Assembly: GCA_020723385.1 (NCBI GenBank)
Contig: DYIZ01000007.1
Location: forward strand, 1 to 64,000
DNA: 64,000 nucleotides
Direction: 5' to 3'
DNA from: Candidatus Aquidulcis sp.
Lineage (GTDB): Bacteria > Chloroflexota > Anaerolineae > Anaerolineales > UBA4823
The notes below the pieces were generated by a model that was not told the DNA's origin, made no database searches, and saw nothing but the letters and a program-made list of their open reading frames with translations. Shown in pieces: positions 35,578-44,936 of this stretch. The position numbers and the translations under genes are program-made. The first letter of the stretch is position 1; each line of letters begins with the position of its first letter.

Positions 35578-35612
35578 AGAACCGTTGTAAATCCTGCCCA
35601 TTGGAGGTTCTG

Positions 35613-37829
35613 GTGGATAATGCACCCTTGCAATCAAACCCCGATTCAGAAGAATCTATCCCAGAGGTGATCGAGACTGGTGAGGCTTCTCCGAGCGAGG
35701 CCGCGCCAACTGGAGTCGCCACCCCCCGGCAATTCCAGTTAGACCCTCGTTGGTTGGCGATTTTCCCGGCATTAGCGGCTATCCTCGTTTTCTTGCCCGC
35801 TGTGCAGTATCTCTTTGTGTGGGATGACACCATCTATCTGCGGGACATGGCCGTCTATACCAATGTCGCCGCGATCTTTCGCCCCTTTGTGCTATCGCCC
35901 AACTATTTCCGCCCGCTGGCGCTGCTGACTTTTTTGGTCGAGATGCGTCTCGCACCTGCCAACCCAACGATTCCGCATGTCACGAATATATTGTTCCATG
36001 CGCTCAATGCCGCTCTGGCGACGCTCCTGGGGTTAAAACTGACCGAGGGTAGATTGAAACTTTCTGTGACTGCGGCGCGGCGGGCGGCGTTATTGGCAGG
36101 GTCGCTCTATGCGCTGCATCCGGTTGTGATCGAAGGCGTGGCATTCGTTTCCAGCCGTTTCGATCTGCTGATGACGACTTTCCTGCTGATGGGATTGCTG
36201 GCTGACCTGAACATTCTGAGCCGGAGGGGGCGGGCGGTCTCGGTGGGGATTCTATTCCTTTTGGCGGCCTTGACCAAGGAGATGGCGCTGGCCTTTGTTT
36301 TTGCGCTGCCCTTTTGGCATCTTGGGCTGCAAGTTGATGAGTTGAAGGTCGAGGGTTTATCGAATGAACCACAACCCTCAATTTTCAACCGGATAACCAT
36401 CACCCTGAAGCGCAATTGGCCCATTTATTTGTCTGTCTTGATTGCCGGGTTAGCCTACCTCGGCATTCGTTATGCTGCACTCGGATATCTGGTGACAGCC
36501 ACAAGCCAGGAGCCTTCAATTACAGGAACAGTCTGGCAGCATGGGCTGTTGATCGTCAAGTCGCTCGGAGCCTATTTCATGCTCGTTTTGTGGCCGTTTA
36601 CCTCTCTGACGCCGATCCATTACAGCGCCATGCCGGTCCAGGCTACGGATTGGGCGGTATGGTTGTCGCTGGCGCTGATCGCGGTGGTGATTGCCGGGTT
36701 GGTGACGTGGGTGCGGCGTGCGCCGCGTTCCGGTTGGCTGGCCGTTGCCGGAGCGCTGGCGCTCCTGCCGGTGATCAATCTCATGCCGCTTGAATTGGGC
36801 GGCGGCGCTTTCATTTCCGAACGATATTTGTTGTTCCCGCTGGCGTTCATGGCGCTTGCCATCTTGAGCCTGGCTGAGTCATTTGTGGAGTCTGCCTTGC
36901 CGCTTCGGCGCGCGCTGGGAATCATCGCGGTCCTTTGGCTGGTAACGAGTATTGCTGTAATTCAGTTGACGTTGCCTTACTGGCGGGATGATCTCAGCCT
37001 GTGGACTTGGGCTGCGCGCCGCTCGCCGCTATCGGATACGCCACCCACCAATCTTGCTTTGGAATACGTCAACCGGGCTCAATACGAGGCAGGGCTGGAT
37101 TTCGCCGACCAGGCTGTCACCCTGAACCCGGATAACGCTGATGCCTGGGATAACGGCGGACTGGCCTTGTTTTACATGGGCAAATACCCCGAAGCGCAGG
37201 CCGCCTTCGAGCAGGCGGTTCAACGCCAGCCTGAAAATGCCTTGTATTGGAATAATTTAGCAGGCGCGCTGCGTGAGCAGGAAAACCTGGCTGACGCCGA
37301 GAAGATCTTGCTCGACAAGGCGCTGGCTCTCGATCCCAATCTAACGGCGGCGCATATCAACCTGGGTATCGTCTACCTGCGCGCCGACCGGCCTGATTTA
37401 GCCTCGCAGCATCTGCTAGAGGCGCAGCGCCTGTCCTTGACGGGACAGGCTGAGATCGAGAGCCTTTTGACGCAGACGCAGGAACCTGACCGCTGGCTGC
37501 GGCTGGGCGATCTGCTGATGCAGCATCAAGAATACGAGGGCGCGGCGCGGGCTTTCGACCAGGCGGCGGTTTTTGGCGCTCCGCTTGGCGACGCGGCTGC
37601 CGGGTTAAGTTCAGCGCTGATTGTCATGCAAGATTGGGAGAACGCGGCCAAAGTGCTCGAACAGGGCCTCCAGGCCGCGCCGGATGACGCCCGGCTGTAT
37701 TACAATGCCGGGATCGTTGCCCGCGAGCAGGGCGATATCGAAAAAGCCCGGCAGATGTTCGCCAAAGCCATCGAGCTTCAGCCGACCTGGATTCAACCAC
37801 AGGATGCGCTGGCCGAATTGCCGGAATAG
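35613..37829 (+). CDS. TMTC/PMT-like multi-pass membrane protein with C-terminal TPRs
   Basis: 738 residues from GTG 35613, chosen because GGAGG lies 5 nt upstream; a TTG at 35601 is in frame but overlaps that site. About ten membrane helices follow an acidic N terminus. The first loop WDDTIYL and the downstream NYFRPL segment match TMTC-family O-mannosyltransferase-like proteins. From about 480 come TPR units (YEAGLDFADQAVTLNPDNADAWDNGGLALF and six or so more) on the other face. Likely a dolichyl-phosphate-type glycosyltransferase for secreted proteins; the beta-helix proteins upstream are plausible acceptors by position only. Confidence 0.75.
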   Translation: MDNAPLQSNPDSEESIPEVIETGEASPSEAAPTGVATPRQFQLDPRWLAIFPALAAILVFLPAVQYLFVWDDTIYLRDMAVYTNVAAIFRPFVLSPNYFRPLALLTFLVEMRLAPANPTIPHVTNILFHALNAALATLLGLKLTEGRLKLSVTAARRAALLAGSLYALHPVVIEGVAFVSSRFDLLMTTFLLMGLLADLNILSRRGRAVSVGILFLLAALTKEMALAFVFALPFWHLGLQVDELKVEGLSNEPQPSIFNRITITLKRNWPIYLSVLIAGLAYLGIRYAALGYLVTATSQEPSITGTVWQHGLLIVKSLGAYFMLVLWPFTSLTPIHYSAMPVQATDWAVWLSLALIAVVIAGLVTWVRRAPRSGWLAVAGALALLPVINLMPLELGGGAFISERYLLFPLAFMALAILSLAESFVESALPLRRALGIIAVLWLVTSIAVIQLTLPYWRDDLSLWTWAARRSPLSDTPPTNLALEYVNRAQYEAGLDFADQAVTLNPDNADAWDNGGLALFYMGKYPEAQAAFEQAVQRQPENALYWNNLAGALREQENLADAEKILLDKALALDPNLTAAHINLGIVYLRADRPDLASQHLLEAQRLSLTGQAEIESLLTQTQEPDRWLRLGDLLMQHQEYEGAARAFDQAAVFGAPLGDAAAGLSSALIVMQDWENAAKVLEQGLQAAPDDARLYYNAGIVAREQGDIEKARQMFAKAIELQPTWIQPQDALAELPE

Positions 37830-37839
37830 TGATACAGAA

Positions 37840-37882
37840 TCAAAAGACCTCACTGGTTTTCAAACCCCGTGAGGTCTTTTGA
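37840..37882. terminator. Bidirectional terminator-like hairpin
   Basis: Arms TCAAAAGACCTCAC (37840-37853) and GTGAGGTCTTTTGA (37869-37882) form a 14-bp stem around GGTTTTCAAACC-like loop sequence. It lies between convergent genes. Its core is the same as the palindrome at 51-81, so the terminator is built from the dispersed repeat. Confidence 0.8.
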
Positions 37883-38866
37883 TTATAGAGCGACCGGCTT
37901 TCCCACTCGAGCAGATTCCAACAGCGCAACAATTGTCGCTACATTCCCACGGCTATAATCCAGGCTGAGATAGGGCGGCTTGCCGAGCAGCACTGCGTCG
38001 GCCATATCCTCGACTTCGCCGGTATATAAGTCCTGTCCCTTGATTTTGATGGTTTCGACTTCTTCCCCCCGCGTCAGGAATATTTTTTCACTGCGGCCTG
38101 GCTTGAAAGGTGTGGGGATTTGCAAGCTCGCCTGGCTCCCGACGATTTCTACGAATGCCCGGAAGGGGGCCTTGAACCCGCAGTCGAACTGCGCATAGAC
38201 ACCATTCGCGAACCGCATCTGGCCCACGAGGGTCAGGTCAATCCCGGTGGGGCCGGTATCCTGCCAGCCGAAGACCTCTACCGGGTCGGCTCCTGCAATG
38301 GCGCGGGAATAACTCACCGGGTAGCAGCCTACATCCCATAAACTGCCTCCCCCAAGGGCCGGATCGAGGCGCACATCATTCTGGCGGGTGTTGGTATAGG
38401 TGTAAGCGCCCCGGATCAACTCAATATTGCCGAGTATCCCGCTCGCCGCAATTTCCAGAACTTTCCGGGTTTGGGGGTGGTGGCGATACATAAAAGCCTC
38501 GGCCACTACCACGCCCGCTTTAGCGGCTGTTTCAGCCATCGCGTCCACTTCGGTCACTGTAACTGCAAGTGGTTTTTCGCAAAGTACGTGTTTACCTGCC
38601 TGTGCGGCAGCGATCGTCCACTCGGCGTGCAGGCTGTTGGGCAGCGGGTTGAAGATCACGTCAATTTCTGGGTCTGCCAGCAGCGCTTCGTAGCTTCTGT
38701 GAGCGCGCGGAATTTCCCATTGCCGGGCGTAGCTGTCAGCCTGTTCCTGCGTCCGGCTTCCGACGGCGACCAATTGGCAGCGTTTGGAGGCACGTATGGC
38801 GGGGATCAACGCGCGGTTGATGCGTGCGGTGCTGAGAAGACCCCATCGAAGGAGTTTTTTTGGCAT
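37883..38866 (-). CDS. Gfo/Idh/MocA-family NAD(P)-dependent sugar oxidoreductase
   Basis: 327 residues. An N-terminal Rossmann domain (WGLLSTARINRALIPA), CEKPLAVTVTE (the conserved EKP dinucleotide/catalytic lysine segment) and a C-terminal alpha/beta domain with GGSLWDVGCYPV. The family oxidises or epimerises sugars and polyols. It lies 12 bp after the inner-membrane permease gene of the ROK-controlled sugar operon, so it likely processes the imported compound. Substrate unknown. Confidence 0.9.
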   Translation of the reverse strand: MPKKLLRWGLLSTARINRALIPAIRASKRCQLVAVGSRTQEQADSYARQWEIPRAHRSYEALLADPEIDVIFNPLPNSLHAEWTIAAAQAGKHVLCEKPLAVTVTEVDAMAETAAKAGVVVAEAFMYRHHPQTRKVLEIAASGILGNIELIRGAYTYTNTRQNDVRLDPALGGGSLWDVGCYPVSYSRAIAGADPVEVFGWQDTGPTGIDLTLVGQMRFANGVYAQFDCGFKAPFRAFVEIVGSQASLQIPTPFKPGRSEKIFLTRGEEVETIKIKGQDLYTGEVEDMADAVLLGKPPYLSLDYSRGNVATIVALLESARVGKPVAL

Positions 38867-38878
38867 GAGGACCTCTGA

Positions 38879-39841
38879 TTAACCCTTCAATGATCCAGCT
38901 AACAGGCCGCGCATGAAGTAGCGGCCTAAGACGATGAAGATGAGCAGGGTGGGCAGGGCCGCCATCAGTGCGCCCGCCATTTGAACGTTCCACTCGACGA
39001 TGAAACTTCCCGCCAGGTTGTTGAGGGCCACGGTGATCGGCTGAACTTCGGCTTTGTTAGTGATGACCGTGGCGAACAAAAATTCATTCCATACCGACTG
39101 GAATTGCCAGATGATGACCACGACGAAAGCTGGCATTGAGATTGGAAACAGGATGTAGCGGTAGATGCCAGTAAACCCGGCGCCGTCAATCTTGCCGGCC
39201 TCCACCAGCTCATCCGGGATCTCGGCGTAATAGTTGCGGAAGATCAAGGTTGTGATCGGGATACCGTAAATCACGTGGATTAATACCAGCCCGCCGATGG
39301 TGCCGTAAGCCGGGGTGTATGTTGTAATCAGCCACTTCAACCAGCCCAGGTAAACCGGCGCTTGCCAGGCGATGACTGTCTCCAGCCAGGGTTTGATCAT
39401 TTGGCCCCAACCTTGCATCGTCTGTACTAGCGGGATGAGCACGCTCTGGTATGGGATGAACATCCCAAACAGGAGGGCTGGAAAGACAATATTGGCTCCG
39501 CGGAATTTCCATTTCGACAGCACGTAACCATTCAATGAGCCGAGCATCGCCGAGAGCAGCGTGGCCGGGATCGCCAACTTGATGCTGTTCATGAAATTGT
39601 TGGATAAACCAAGCGTCCCTTTGGATGGGTCGCCGTTCCAGGCTTGCAGGAAGCTATCCAGGTGGATTCCCCCCGGTAGCGACCACATCGTCGCCAGGTT
39701 GACCTCGGCGTAACTTTTCAGGCTGGTTGCCAGTAAAATATACACCGGCAGCAGGTAAAAAATCGCCGCCGCAATGAGAACGGCATAGGTGGCGATGCGG
39801 GCAGGGCGGAATTTGAACTTGGGGCGCGGCCTGGTGTTCAT
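38879..39841 (-). CDS. ABC sugar transporter permease, MalG type
   Basis: 320 residues, six or so membrane helices; the cytoplasmic EAA loop reads EIPDELVEAGKIDGAGFTGIYRYILFP, the helix that docks the ATPase. Overlaps the MalF-type gene by 4 nt. Forms the heterodimeric channel with that partner and receives substrate from the tandem binding protein. No ATPase gene occurs in the locus. Confidence 0.95.
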   Translation of the reverse strand: MNTRPRPKFKFRPARIATYAVLIAAAIFYLLPVYILLATSLKSYAEVNLATMWSLPGGIHLDSFLQAWNGDPSKGTLGLSNNFMNSIKLAIPATLLSAMLGSLNGYVLSKWKFRGANIVFPALLFGMFIPYQSVLIPLVQTMQGWGQMIKPWLETVIAWQAPVYLGWLKWLITTYTPAYGTIGGLVLIHVIYGIPITTLIFRNYYAEIPDELVEAGKIDGAGFTGIYRYILFPISMPAFVVVIIWQFQSVWNEFLFATVITNKAEVQPITVALNNLAGSFIVEWNVQMAGALMAALPTLLIFIVLGRYFMRGLLAGSLKG

Positions 39842-40881
39842 TGGTGCACCTCCGTTCTGATGCTATTGATCAGATAAGGAACAACCAGCACTGCCACGCT
39901 CAATAGAAGAATGATAGCTATCGCTGCGCCGCGGGCAAAATGATTGCCGCGAAAAACCGTGTCGAACATGTAATAAGCCGGCACATCGGTGGCGAAGGCC
40001 GGGCCGGGGCCGGTCATCGCCGAGACGAGATCGAATATTTTGAGGGAGATGTGTCCCAGGATGATCACGGCGCTCAATGTGATCGGCTGGAGCAGGGGCA
40101 TGATGATATGCCGGTAGATTTGCAGCTCGTTAGCGCCATCCACTCGGGCGGCTTCGCGCAACTCCTCCGGGATGCCGCGCAGCCCGGCGAGATACAGCGC
40201 CATCGTGTAGCCGGACATCTGCCAGGTGGCAGCCAGCACGACTGAAAGAATCGCCAGCGGTATGCCGAATTTAGCTGTGGTCAGAAAATCCAGGCCGATG
40301 TTGCCAAGAAATGTGCCGACTGTTGACGATGGTGAAATGAACCAGACATCAGGATTGGTGTACCAGGCCGATTTCAGGAAGGGCAGGCCAAGTTTCTCGA
40401 AGAGCAGGTTAACCCCAACGGCTCCAGATTGATTCCCGGGGTTCAGCAGCCACCGCCAGACCACGCCAGTCACGATGAAAGAGACCGCCATCGGGAAGAG
40501 ATAAATCCCGCGGAAGATGCCCTCCCCCTTGATCTTCTGATCCAGCAGGATCGCCAGGATCAGCCCCATCGCCAGACATGCAACGATGAAACACAACGTG
40601 AAAACGACTGTGTTGCGTAAATCGGTTTGAAACCGCTGGTCAGTGGTCAGCAGGCGGATGTAGTTGTTCAGCAGCGGGTCTGCCTGGGGCACCTGCGGAA
40701 GCAGGGAACCTTCCAGCGGGCAGCATTTCAGCCCTGGGATGCGGGCGATATTGTCCCACTTGAGCAGAGACGCCAGGCTGGTCCATCCGATGAAGCCATA
40801 AACAAAAATCAGCACTGCGATGATCGAAGGGGTTATGAATAAGATGGCGAGCAAGCGGTCGCTGTTGAAACGCAGGCGCAT
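39838..40881 (-). CDS. ABC sugar transporter permease, MalF type
   Basis: 347 residues, ATG after GGAGG. Multi-pass; EAA loop GIPEELREAARVDGANELQIYRHIIMPLL. A large periplasmic-side insertion after helix 1 (residues about 45-85) is somewhat longer than in short MalF homologues. Co-transcribed with the MalG-type gene and the upstream tandem binding protein gene. Confidence 0.94.
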   Translation of the reverse strand: MRLRFNSDRLLAILFITPSIIAVLIFVYGFIGWTSLASLLKWDNIARIPGLKCCPLEGSLLPQVPQADPLLNNYIRLLTTDQRFQTDLRNTVVFTLCFIVACLAMGLILAILLDQKIKGEGIFRGIYLFPMAVSFIVTGVVWRWLLNPGNQSGAVGVNLLFEKLGLPFLKSAWYTNPDVWFISPSSTVGTFLGNIGLDFLTTAKFGIPLAILSVVLAATWQMSGYTMALYLAGLRGIPEELREAARVDGANELQIYRHIIMPLLQPITLSAVIILGHISLKIFDLVSAMTGPGPAFATDVPAYYMFDTVFRGNHFARGAAIAIILLLSVAVLVVPYLINSIRTEVHQ

Positions 40882-40898
40882 CGGGGCCTCCGAAAAAG

Positions 40899-41001
40899 GT
40901 TGGAAGGTCGAAAGATCGGGGTTTGCCAGTCTCTCCCATGATTATACAATATCTCATTCAATGGGAGGCTGTTTTGGCCGGCGATCTTCGACCTTCCAAC
41001 C
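40899..41001. repeat. Long-loop inverted repeat between binding-protein and permease genes
   Basis: GGTTGGAAGGTCGAAAGATCG (40899-40919) is matched by its reverse complement at 40982-41001 with one base missing, loop about 62 nt. An attenuating hairpin reducing permease relative to binding protein expression is plausible; otherwise a dispersed palindrome. Confidence 0.65.
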
Positions 41002-41016
41002 ATCAGGTTTGATTAG

Positions 41017-43374
41017 TTATTGGCAGACGCCTGCATCGGTGCAAGCAGCAGCCAGGGCAGCCTGCGTTGCCGCCACGTCGCCGGTGGTGACGAATGCGCC
41101 GATGGCATCAATAAAGCTGGTCGCCCAGCCTTCAGATGCGGCTGCGCCGTGTACGACTGACGGGACGATAATGTCCACCTGCCAGTCGGCAGCCGACGAT
41201 TGCAGGTAAGCATCGAAGGCGCTGTAGTCGCAGTCCGTCCGGGCGCAGATCGAACCCTTCAGGATGTTGAAGGCTTCCTGGCCTTCCTTGGAGCCAAGCA
41301 CGCCCAGGAATGCCTTGATGGCTTCGGGATTCTTGACGCCCTTGGGCAGGCCGAAGGTATCGGACAAGGCGATATACACGCCATCCGAGCCTGGAGGCGG
41401 CGCCCAGCCGTAGCCGGTGAAGCTCTTGGCAACATAGTCGCCGTCCACCCAGTCGCCCATGATGGTCATGGCGGCTGTGCCGTCAATCACCAACTGGTTA
41501 GCCTGATCCCAACTGAGGGCGGCATGGTCATCATTGGTGTAGGAGATCATCTTTTTGAAGTTCTCCAGCGCCAATGTGACCTCAGCGCCGTTCCAATCGG
41601 TTGTGCCATCCCACAAACCCTTGTATTGGTCAGGGGTCAGCGTGCCGGCTAAGACGACCTCGAACAGGTGCGCGGCAGCCCATGGGCCATTGTCGCCCAG
41701 GGCCAGCGGGGTTACTCCGGCGGCTTTGAGCGTCTCAGCGGCGGCAAACCAGCCATCCCAGGTTGACAGAGTAGCTGGGTCAATGCCGTTGGCTTCGATG
41801 ATCGCTACGTTGTACCACAGGACGTTGGAGCGGTGGATGTTGACGGGTACCGACCAGGGGTGGCCATCGTAGGAGACGATGTCGAGCACGCCCTGAGGAA
41901 AGGCATCGTTCAAGCCGTAGGTTTCGTACACATCATCGAGCGGCTCCATGAAGCCGGTGGTGACCCAGGTGTCAATCAGCTCGTGGCCCATGTGGACCTG
42001 GAAGCTGTCGGGAGGATCGCCGCCGAGCATACGGGTCTTGAGAACCGCTTTGGCGTTAGAACCGGCGCCGCCCGCGACCGCTGCATTGATAACCTCAGCG
42101 TTTGGATGGGCAGCGTTGAACTGATCCATTAACTTCTGCAGACCATTCGCCTCGCCGCCGGTCGTCCACCACGAGAAAACCTCAACCGGGACTTTGATCT
42201 TGCCAGATTCCTGACCGCTGTCAGCATCAACGGCGGCCTGGATCAGCGCGTTCTGCGCCCCGGCAACATCCTTGGTGGTGACGAATGCGCCGATAGCGTC
42301 AATGTAGGCGGTCGCCCAGCCTTCGGATGCCGCGGCGCCGTGTACAACGGACGGAACGATAGTGTCTTTCTGCCAGTCGGCAGCTGCGGATTGCAGGTAG
42401 GCATCGAAGGCGCTGTAATCGCAGTCCTTGCGGGCGCAGATCGAACCCTTCAGGATATTGAAGGCTTCCTGGCCTTCCTTGGAGCCGAGCACACCCAGGA
42501 ATTCCTTGGTCAGCTCGGGGTTTTTGCTGCCCTTGGGCAGGCCGAAGGTGTCTGACAGGGCAACGAAGACGCCCTGCGTGCCGGGAACCGGCGCCCAGCC
42601 GTAATCGGTGAAGCCCTTGGCAACGTAATCGCCATCGCACCAGTCACCCATGATGGTCATGGCGGCTTTACCGTCAATCACCAACTGGTTGGCCTGGTCC
42701 CAGGTGAGGGCGGCGTGATCTTCGTTGATGTAGTTCAGGATATTGCGGAAGGTGTTGAGGGCATCGGTTACTTTCGGGTCTGACCAGGATGTAGTGCCAT
42801 CCCACAAACCTTTATACGCGTCGGGGCCGACAGCGCTGGCGAGGATATCCTCGAACAGGTGCGCGGCAGCCCACGGGCCGTTATCGCCCAGGGCCAGCGG
42901 GGTGATCCCCTGAGCCTTCAGGGTCTCAGCAACCGTGAAAAATTCCGCCCAGGTCGTGGGTGCATTTTCGATTCCGGCATTGGCGAAGACAGTTTTGTTG
43001 TACCACAGGACGTTGGAGCGGTGGATGTTGACGGGTACCGACCAGGGATGGCCATCGTAGGAGACGATGTCGAGCACGCCCTGGGGGAAGGCCTCGTTCA
43101 GGCCGTAGGTTGCGTACACGTCATCGAGCGGCTCCATGAAGCCGGTGGTGACCCAGGTGTCAATCAGCTCGTGGCCCATGTGGACCTGGAAGCTGTCGGG
43201 AGGATCGCCGCCGAGCATACGGGTCTTGAGAACCGCTTTGGCGTTAGAACCGGCGCCGCCCGCGACCGCTGCATTGATAACCTCAGCGTTTGGATGGGCA
43301 GCGTTGAACTGATCCATTAACTTCTGCAGACCATTCGCCTCGCCGCCGGTCGTCCACCACGAGAAGACCTCAAC
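41017..43374. repeat. 1188-bp in-frame direct tandem duplication inside the binding-protein gene
   Basis: Unit A is 42187-43374 and unit B 41017-42186. Offset 1188 bp is constant. Bases 41933-42177 equal 43121-43365 exactly; outside this window the copies differ at many codons. Confidence 0.9.
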
Positions 43375-43545
43375 CTGGGTTTTGCCAGGTGTGGTCGGAA
43401 CCGCAGTCGGCTGGGGTGGGGTGGTGGCTTTGGGAGGGGTGGTCGGCTGAATCTCGGCGGTTTTTGTCTCACCGCAGGCGGTGAGCAAGATGGAAGCAAT
43501 TACGACAACCGCAAAGAGGCTATACCAAACATTTTTCTTGGACAT
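41017..43545 (-). CDS. Lipoprotein with two tandem sugar-binding (solute-binding) domains
   Basis: 842 residues, twice the usual length. One lipoprotein signal (LTAC, Cys24) and a Pro/Thr linker are followed by two MalE-like family 1 binding domains, residues about 58-453 and 454-842. Both carry VEVFSWWTTGGEANG, VLWYN, GDNGPWAAAHLFE and DYVAKxFTxYGWAP in the same order. They derive from a direct duplication of 1188 bp (396 codons) in frame. The copies differ in the middle (for example KTVFANAGIEN versus VAIIEANGIDP) but are identical in DNA over 245 bp at the start. Likely feeds the permeases downstream; two linked binding sites could raise local capture. Confidence 0.92.
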   Translation of the reverse strand: MSKKNVWYSLFAVVVIASILLTACGETKTAEIQPTTPPKATTPPQPTAVPTTPGKTQVEVFSWWTTGGEANGLQKLMDQFNAAHPNAEVINAAVAGGAGSNAKAVLKTRMLGGDPPDSFQVHMGHELIDTWVTTGFMEPLDDVYATYGLNEAFPQGVLDIVSYDGHPWSVPVNIHRSNVLWYNKTVFANAGIENAPTTWAEFFTVAETLKAQGITPLALGDNGPWAAAHLFEDILASAVGPDAYKGLWDGTTSWSDPKVTDALNTFRNILNYINEDHAALTWDQANQLVIDGKAAMTIMGDWCDGDYVAKGFTDYGWAPVPGTQGVFVALSDTFGLPKGSKNPELTKEFLGVLGSKEGQEAFNILKGSICARKDCDYSAFDAYLQSAAADWQKDTIVPSVVHGAAASEGWATAYIDAIGAFVTTKDVAGAQNALIQAAVDADSGQESGKIKVPVEVFSWWTTGGEANGLQKLMDQFNAAHPNAEVINAAVAGGAGSNAKAVLKTRMLGGDPPDSFQVHMGHELIDTWVTTGFMEPLDDVYETYGLNDAFPQGVLDIVSYDGHPWSVPVNIHRSNVLWYNVAIIEANGIDPATLSTWDGWFAAAETLKAAGVTPLALGDNGPWAAAHLFEVVLAGTLTPDQYKGLWDGTTDWNGAEVTLALENFKKMISYTNDDHAALSWDQANQLVIDGTAAMTIMGDWVDGDYVAKSFTGYGWAPPPGSDGVYIALSDTFGLPKGVKNPEAIKAFLGVLGSKEGQEAFNILKGSICARTDCDYSAFDAYLQSSAADWQVDIIVPSVVHGAAASEGWATSFIDAIGAFVTTGDVAATQAALAAACTDAGVCQ

Positions 43546-43641
43546 GTTACTCTCTTCTCCTTACTGGGAATTTTTATTGGGTGAATTCAGGCCAGGGTTT
43601 CTCTGGCAATGGAAAAATCTTGGCTTTGATATTTTGACGGT

Positions 43642-43653
43642 AATCACCTCCTT
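43642..43653 (-). promoter_or_regulatory. Isolated perfect Shine-Dalgarno sequence
   Basis: On the - strand AAGGAGGTGATT, fully complementary to the usual 16S rRNA tail, lies about 97 nt before the binding-protein start, which has its own weaker GGAG. The only open frame after it is GTG-initiated, 28 codons, and too close to the site. Possible ribosome standby site or a relic. Confidence 0.45.
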
Positions 43654-43670
43654 CCAAAATGATCGAACAA

Positions 43671-44900
43671 TTAATTGACTGAAGACGGCCTGGATAGGGT
43701 CGCTTTCACCACCAGGGAAACAGCGCCAATCAGACTGGCGTTTGCTCCGGATGCAGATAACATCACCTGTGACTGTTGGCCGATCTCCGGCAGCGACCGT
43801 TTTGCGACACAATCAACAATGGCTGGCAGGATATGCTTACCGGCAGTGCTCAATGGCCCGCCGATGACTACCATTTCGGGGTTCAGAATATTGATGAGAT
43901 TTGCAACCCCCATACCCATCGCCGCGCCAGCCTCGGCCAAAACATCTCTGGCTTCTTTGTCGCCGGCATCAGCAGCTTTTGTGATGATCGCGAAGGATAG
44001 CGGGGAATTGCTCTCTGCCATCATTTGAGGAATGAGACTGCTTCGTCTGACTTCCAATCGAGCGCGCACACGCTCGACGATGGAATATTGGTTGGCGTAG
44101 GTTTCCCAGCAGCCCCGGTTACCGCAGTGACATGGCGGCTGGAAGGTCTCTGCCATGAATACCGAATGCCCGATCTCGCCGGCAAACCCGCTCTTTCCCC
44201 GGTAGAGTTCACCATTGAGAAACAGCCCGCCTCCAATTCCCACCCCTGCGAACACGAAAACGAAATTCTGCGCCTGTCGTGCTACACCAAACAAGTGCTC
44301 GCCAACAGCGGCGGCATTGGCGTCGTTGTCTACGAGCACGGGCAACCCGGTGTGCTGTGAATAGATTTTTCGCAGCGGAACGTTGCGCCAGTGCAGGTTC
44401 GGCGCAAAGATCAGCACCCCCTCGTCGAGATTGACCGTGCCCGGCGTGGCAACTCCCACTCCAAGCAAGCGCGTTGTTTTTTCCCGGCTGACGGTGATCG
44501 CTTCGTCTACCAGGTGAAGTGTTTGCGTGATGGTGGCCTCTTGCCCTTCGGTGGGATCGGCGTCTTGCAGGCGCTGCCAAAGCGTTTTGCCGCAAAAATC
44601 TGTCAGGATGACCGAAACGAAATCCACTCCCAATTCCACCCCGATGATACCGCCCGCGCCTGGGTCAATATCAAGGAAAGTCGCCGGCCGCCCGGTGCCA
44701 GCATTGGTGATCCCGATTTCATGGATCAAGCTTCGCTCGATCAACTCTTCGACCAGGCTTGAAACCGTGGATTTGTTCAGGCCAATTGCGTTTGCCAACT
44801 GCGCCCGCGACATCGGCGCATTGGCGTGAAGATAACGCAATACGGTTGAAAGATTGATTTCTCGAACGAGGGTTTGATCGCCTGTGCTGTAGGGGAGCAT
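43671..44900 (-). CDS. ROK-family (NagC/XylR-like) sugar repressor
   Basis: 409 residues from ATG 44900, after AAGGTG; an upstream ATG is in frame but would cover the operator. An N-terminal winged helix lies at about 20-65 (MSRAQLANAIGLNKSTVSSLVEEL). The ROK domain has LVDNDANAAAVGE, GVGIGGGLF and the zinc motif CHCGNRGCWE. ROK repressors bind sugars to release operators of uptake operons. It sits upstream of the tandem binding-protein operon and has a strong palindromic operator over its own promoter start, so it is autoregulated. Confidence 0.95.
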   Translation of the reverse strand: MLPYSTGDQTLVREINLSTVLRYLHANAPMSRAQLANAIGLNKSTVSSLVEELIERSLIHEIGITNAGTGRPATFLDIDPGAGGIIGVELGVDFVSVILTDFCGKTLWQRLQDADPTEGQEATITQTLHLVDEAITVSREKTTRLLGVGVATPGTVNLDEGVLIFAPNLHWRNVPLRKIYSQHTGLPVLVDNDANAAAVGEHLFGVARQAQNFVFVFAGVGIGGGLFLNGELYRGKSGFAGEIGHSVFMAETFQPPCHCGNRGCWETYANQYSIVERVRARLEVRRSSLIPQMMAESNSPLSFAIITKAADAGDKEARDVLAEAGAAMGMGVANLINILNPEMVVIGGPLSTAGKHILPAIVDCVAKRSLPEIGQQSQVMLSASGANASLIGAVSLVVKATLSRPSSVN

Positions 44901-44906
44901 AATCAC

Positions 44907-44933
44907 CTTAGTAGGTTGTGGCAACAAACTAAG
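44907..44933 (-). promoter_or_regulatory. Predicted ROK operator
   Basis: A 27-nt palindrome with arms CTTAGTNNGTTG and CAACNNACTAAG separated by TGG; only the two N positions break symmetry. It lies directly downstream of the promoter and upstream of the ribosome site, so repressor binding would block its own gene. The half-site resembles known XylR/ROK TTAGTTTGTT operators (from memory). Confidence 0.75.
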
Positions 44934-44936
44934 TCT

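Noticed and set aside
40899-41001. Riboswitch between binding-protein and permease genes
   Set aside because: Only a simple long-loop inverted repeat is visible, with no conserved aptamer-like core that I recognise.
41017-43545. Frameshifted or merged pair of separate binding-protein genes
   Set aside because: The frame is continuous, with a short linker and no second signal peptide, stop or ribosome site between the halves.
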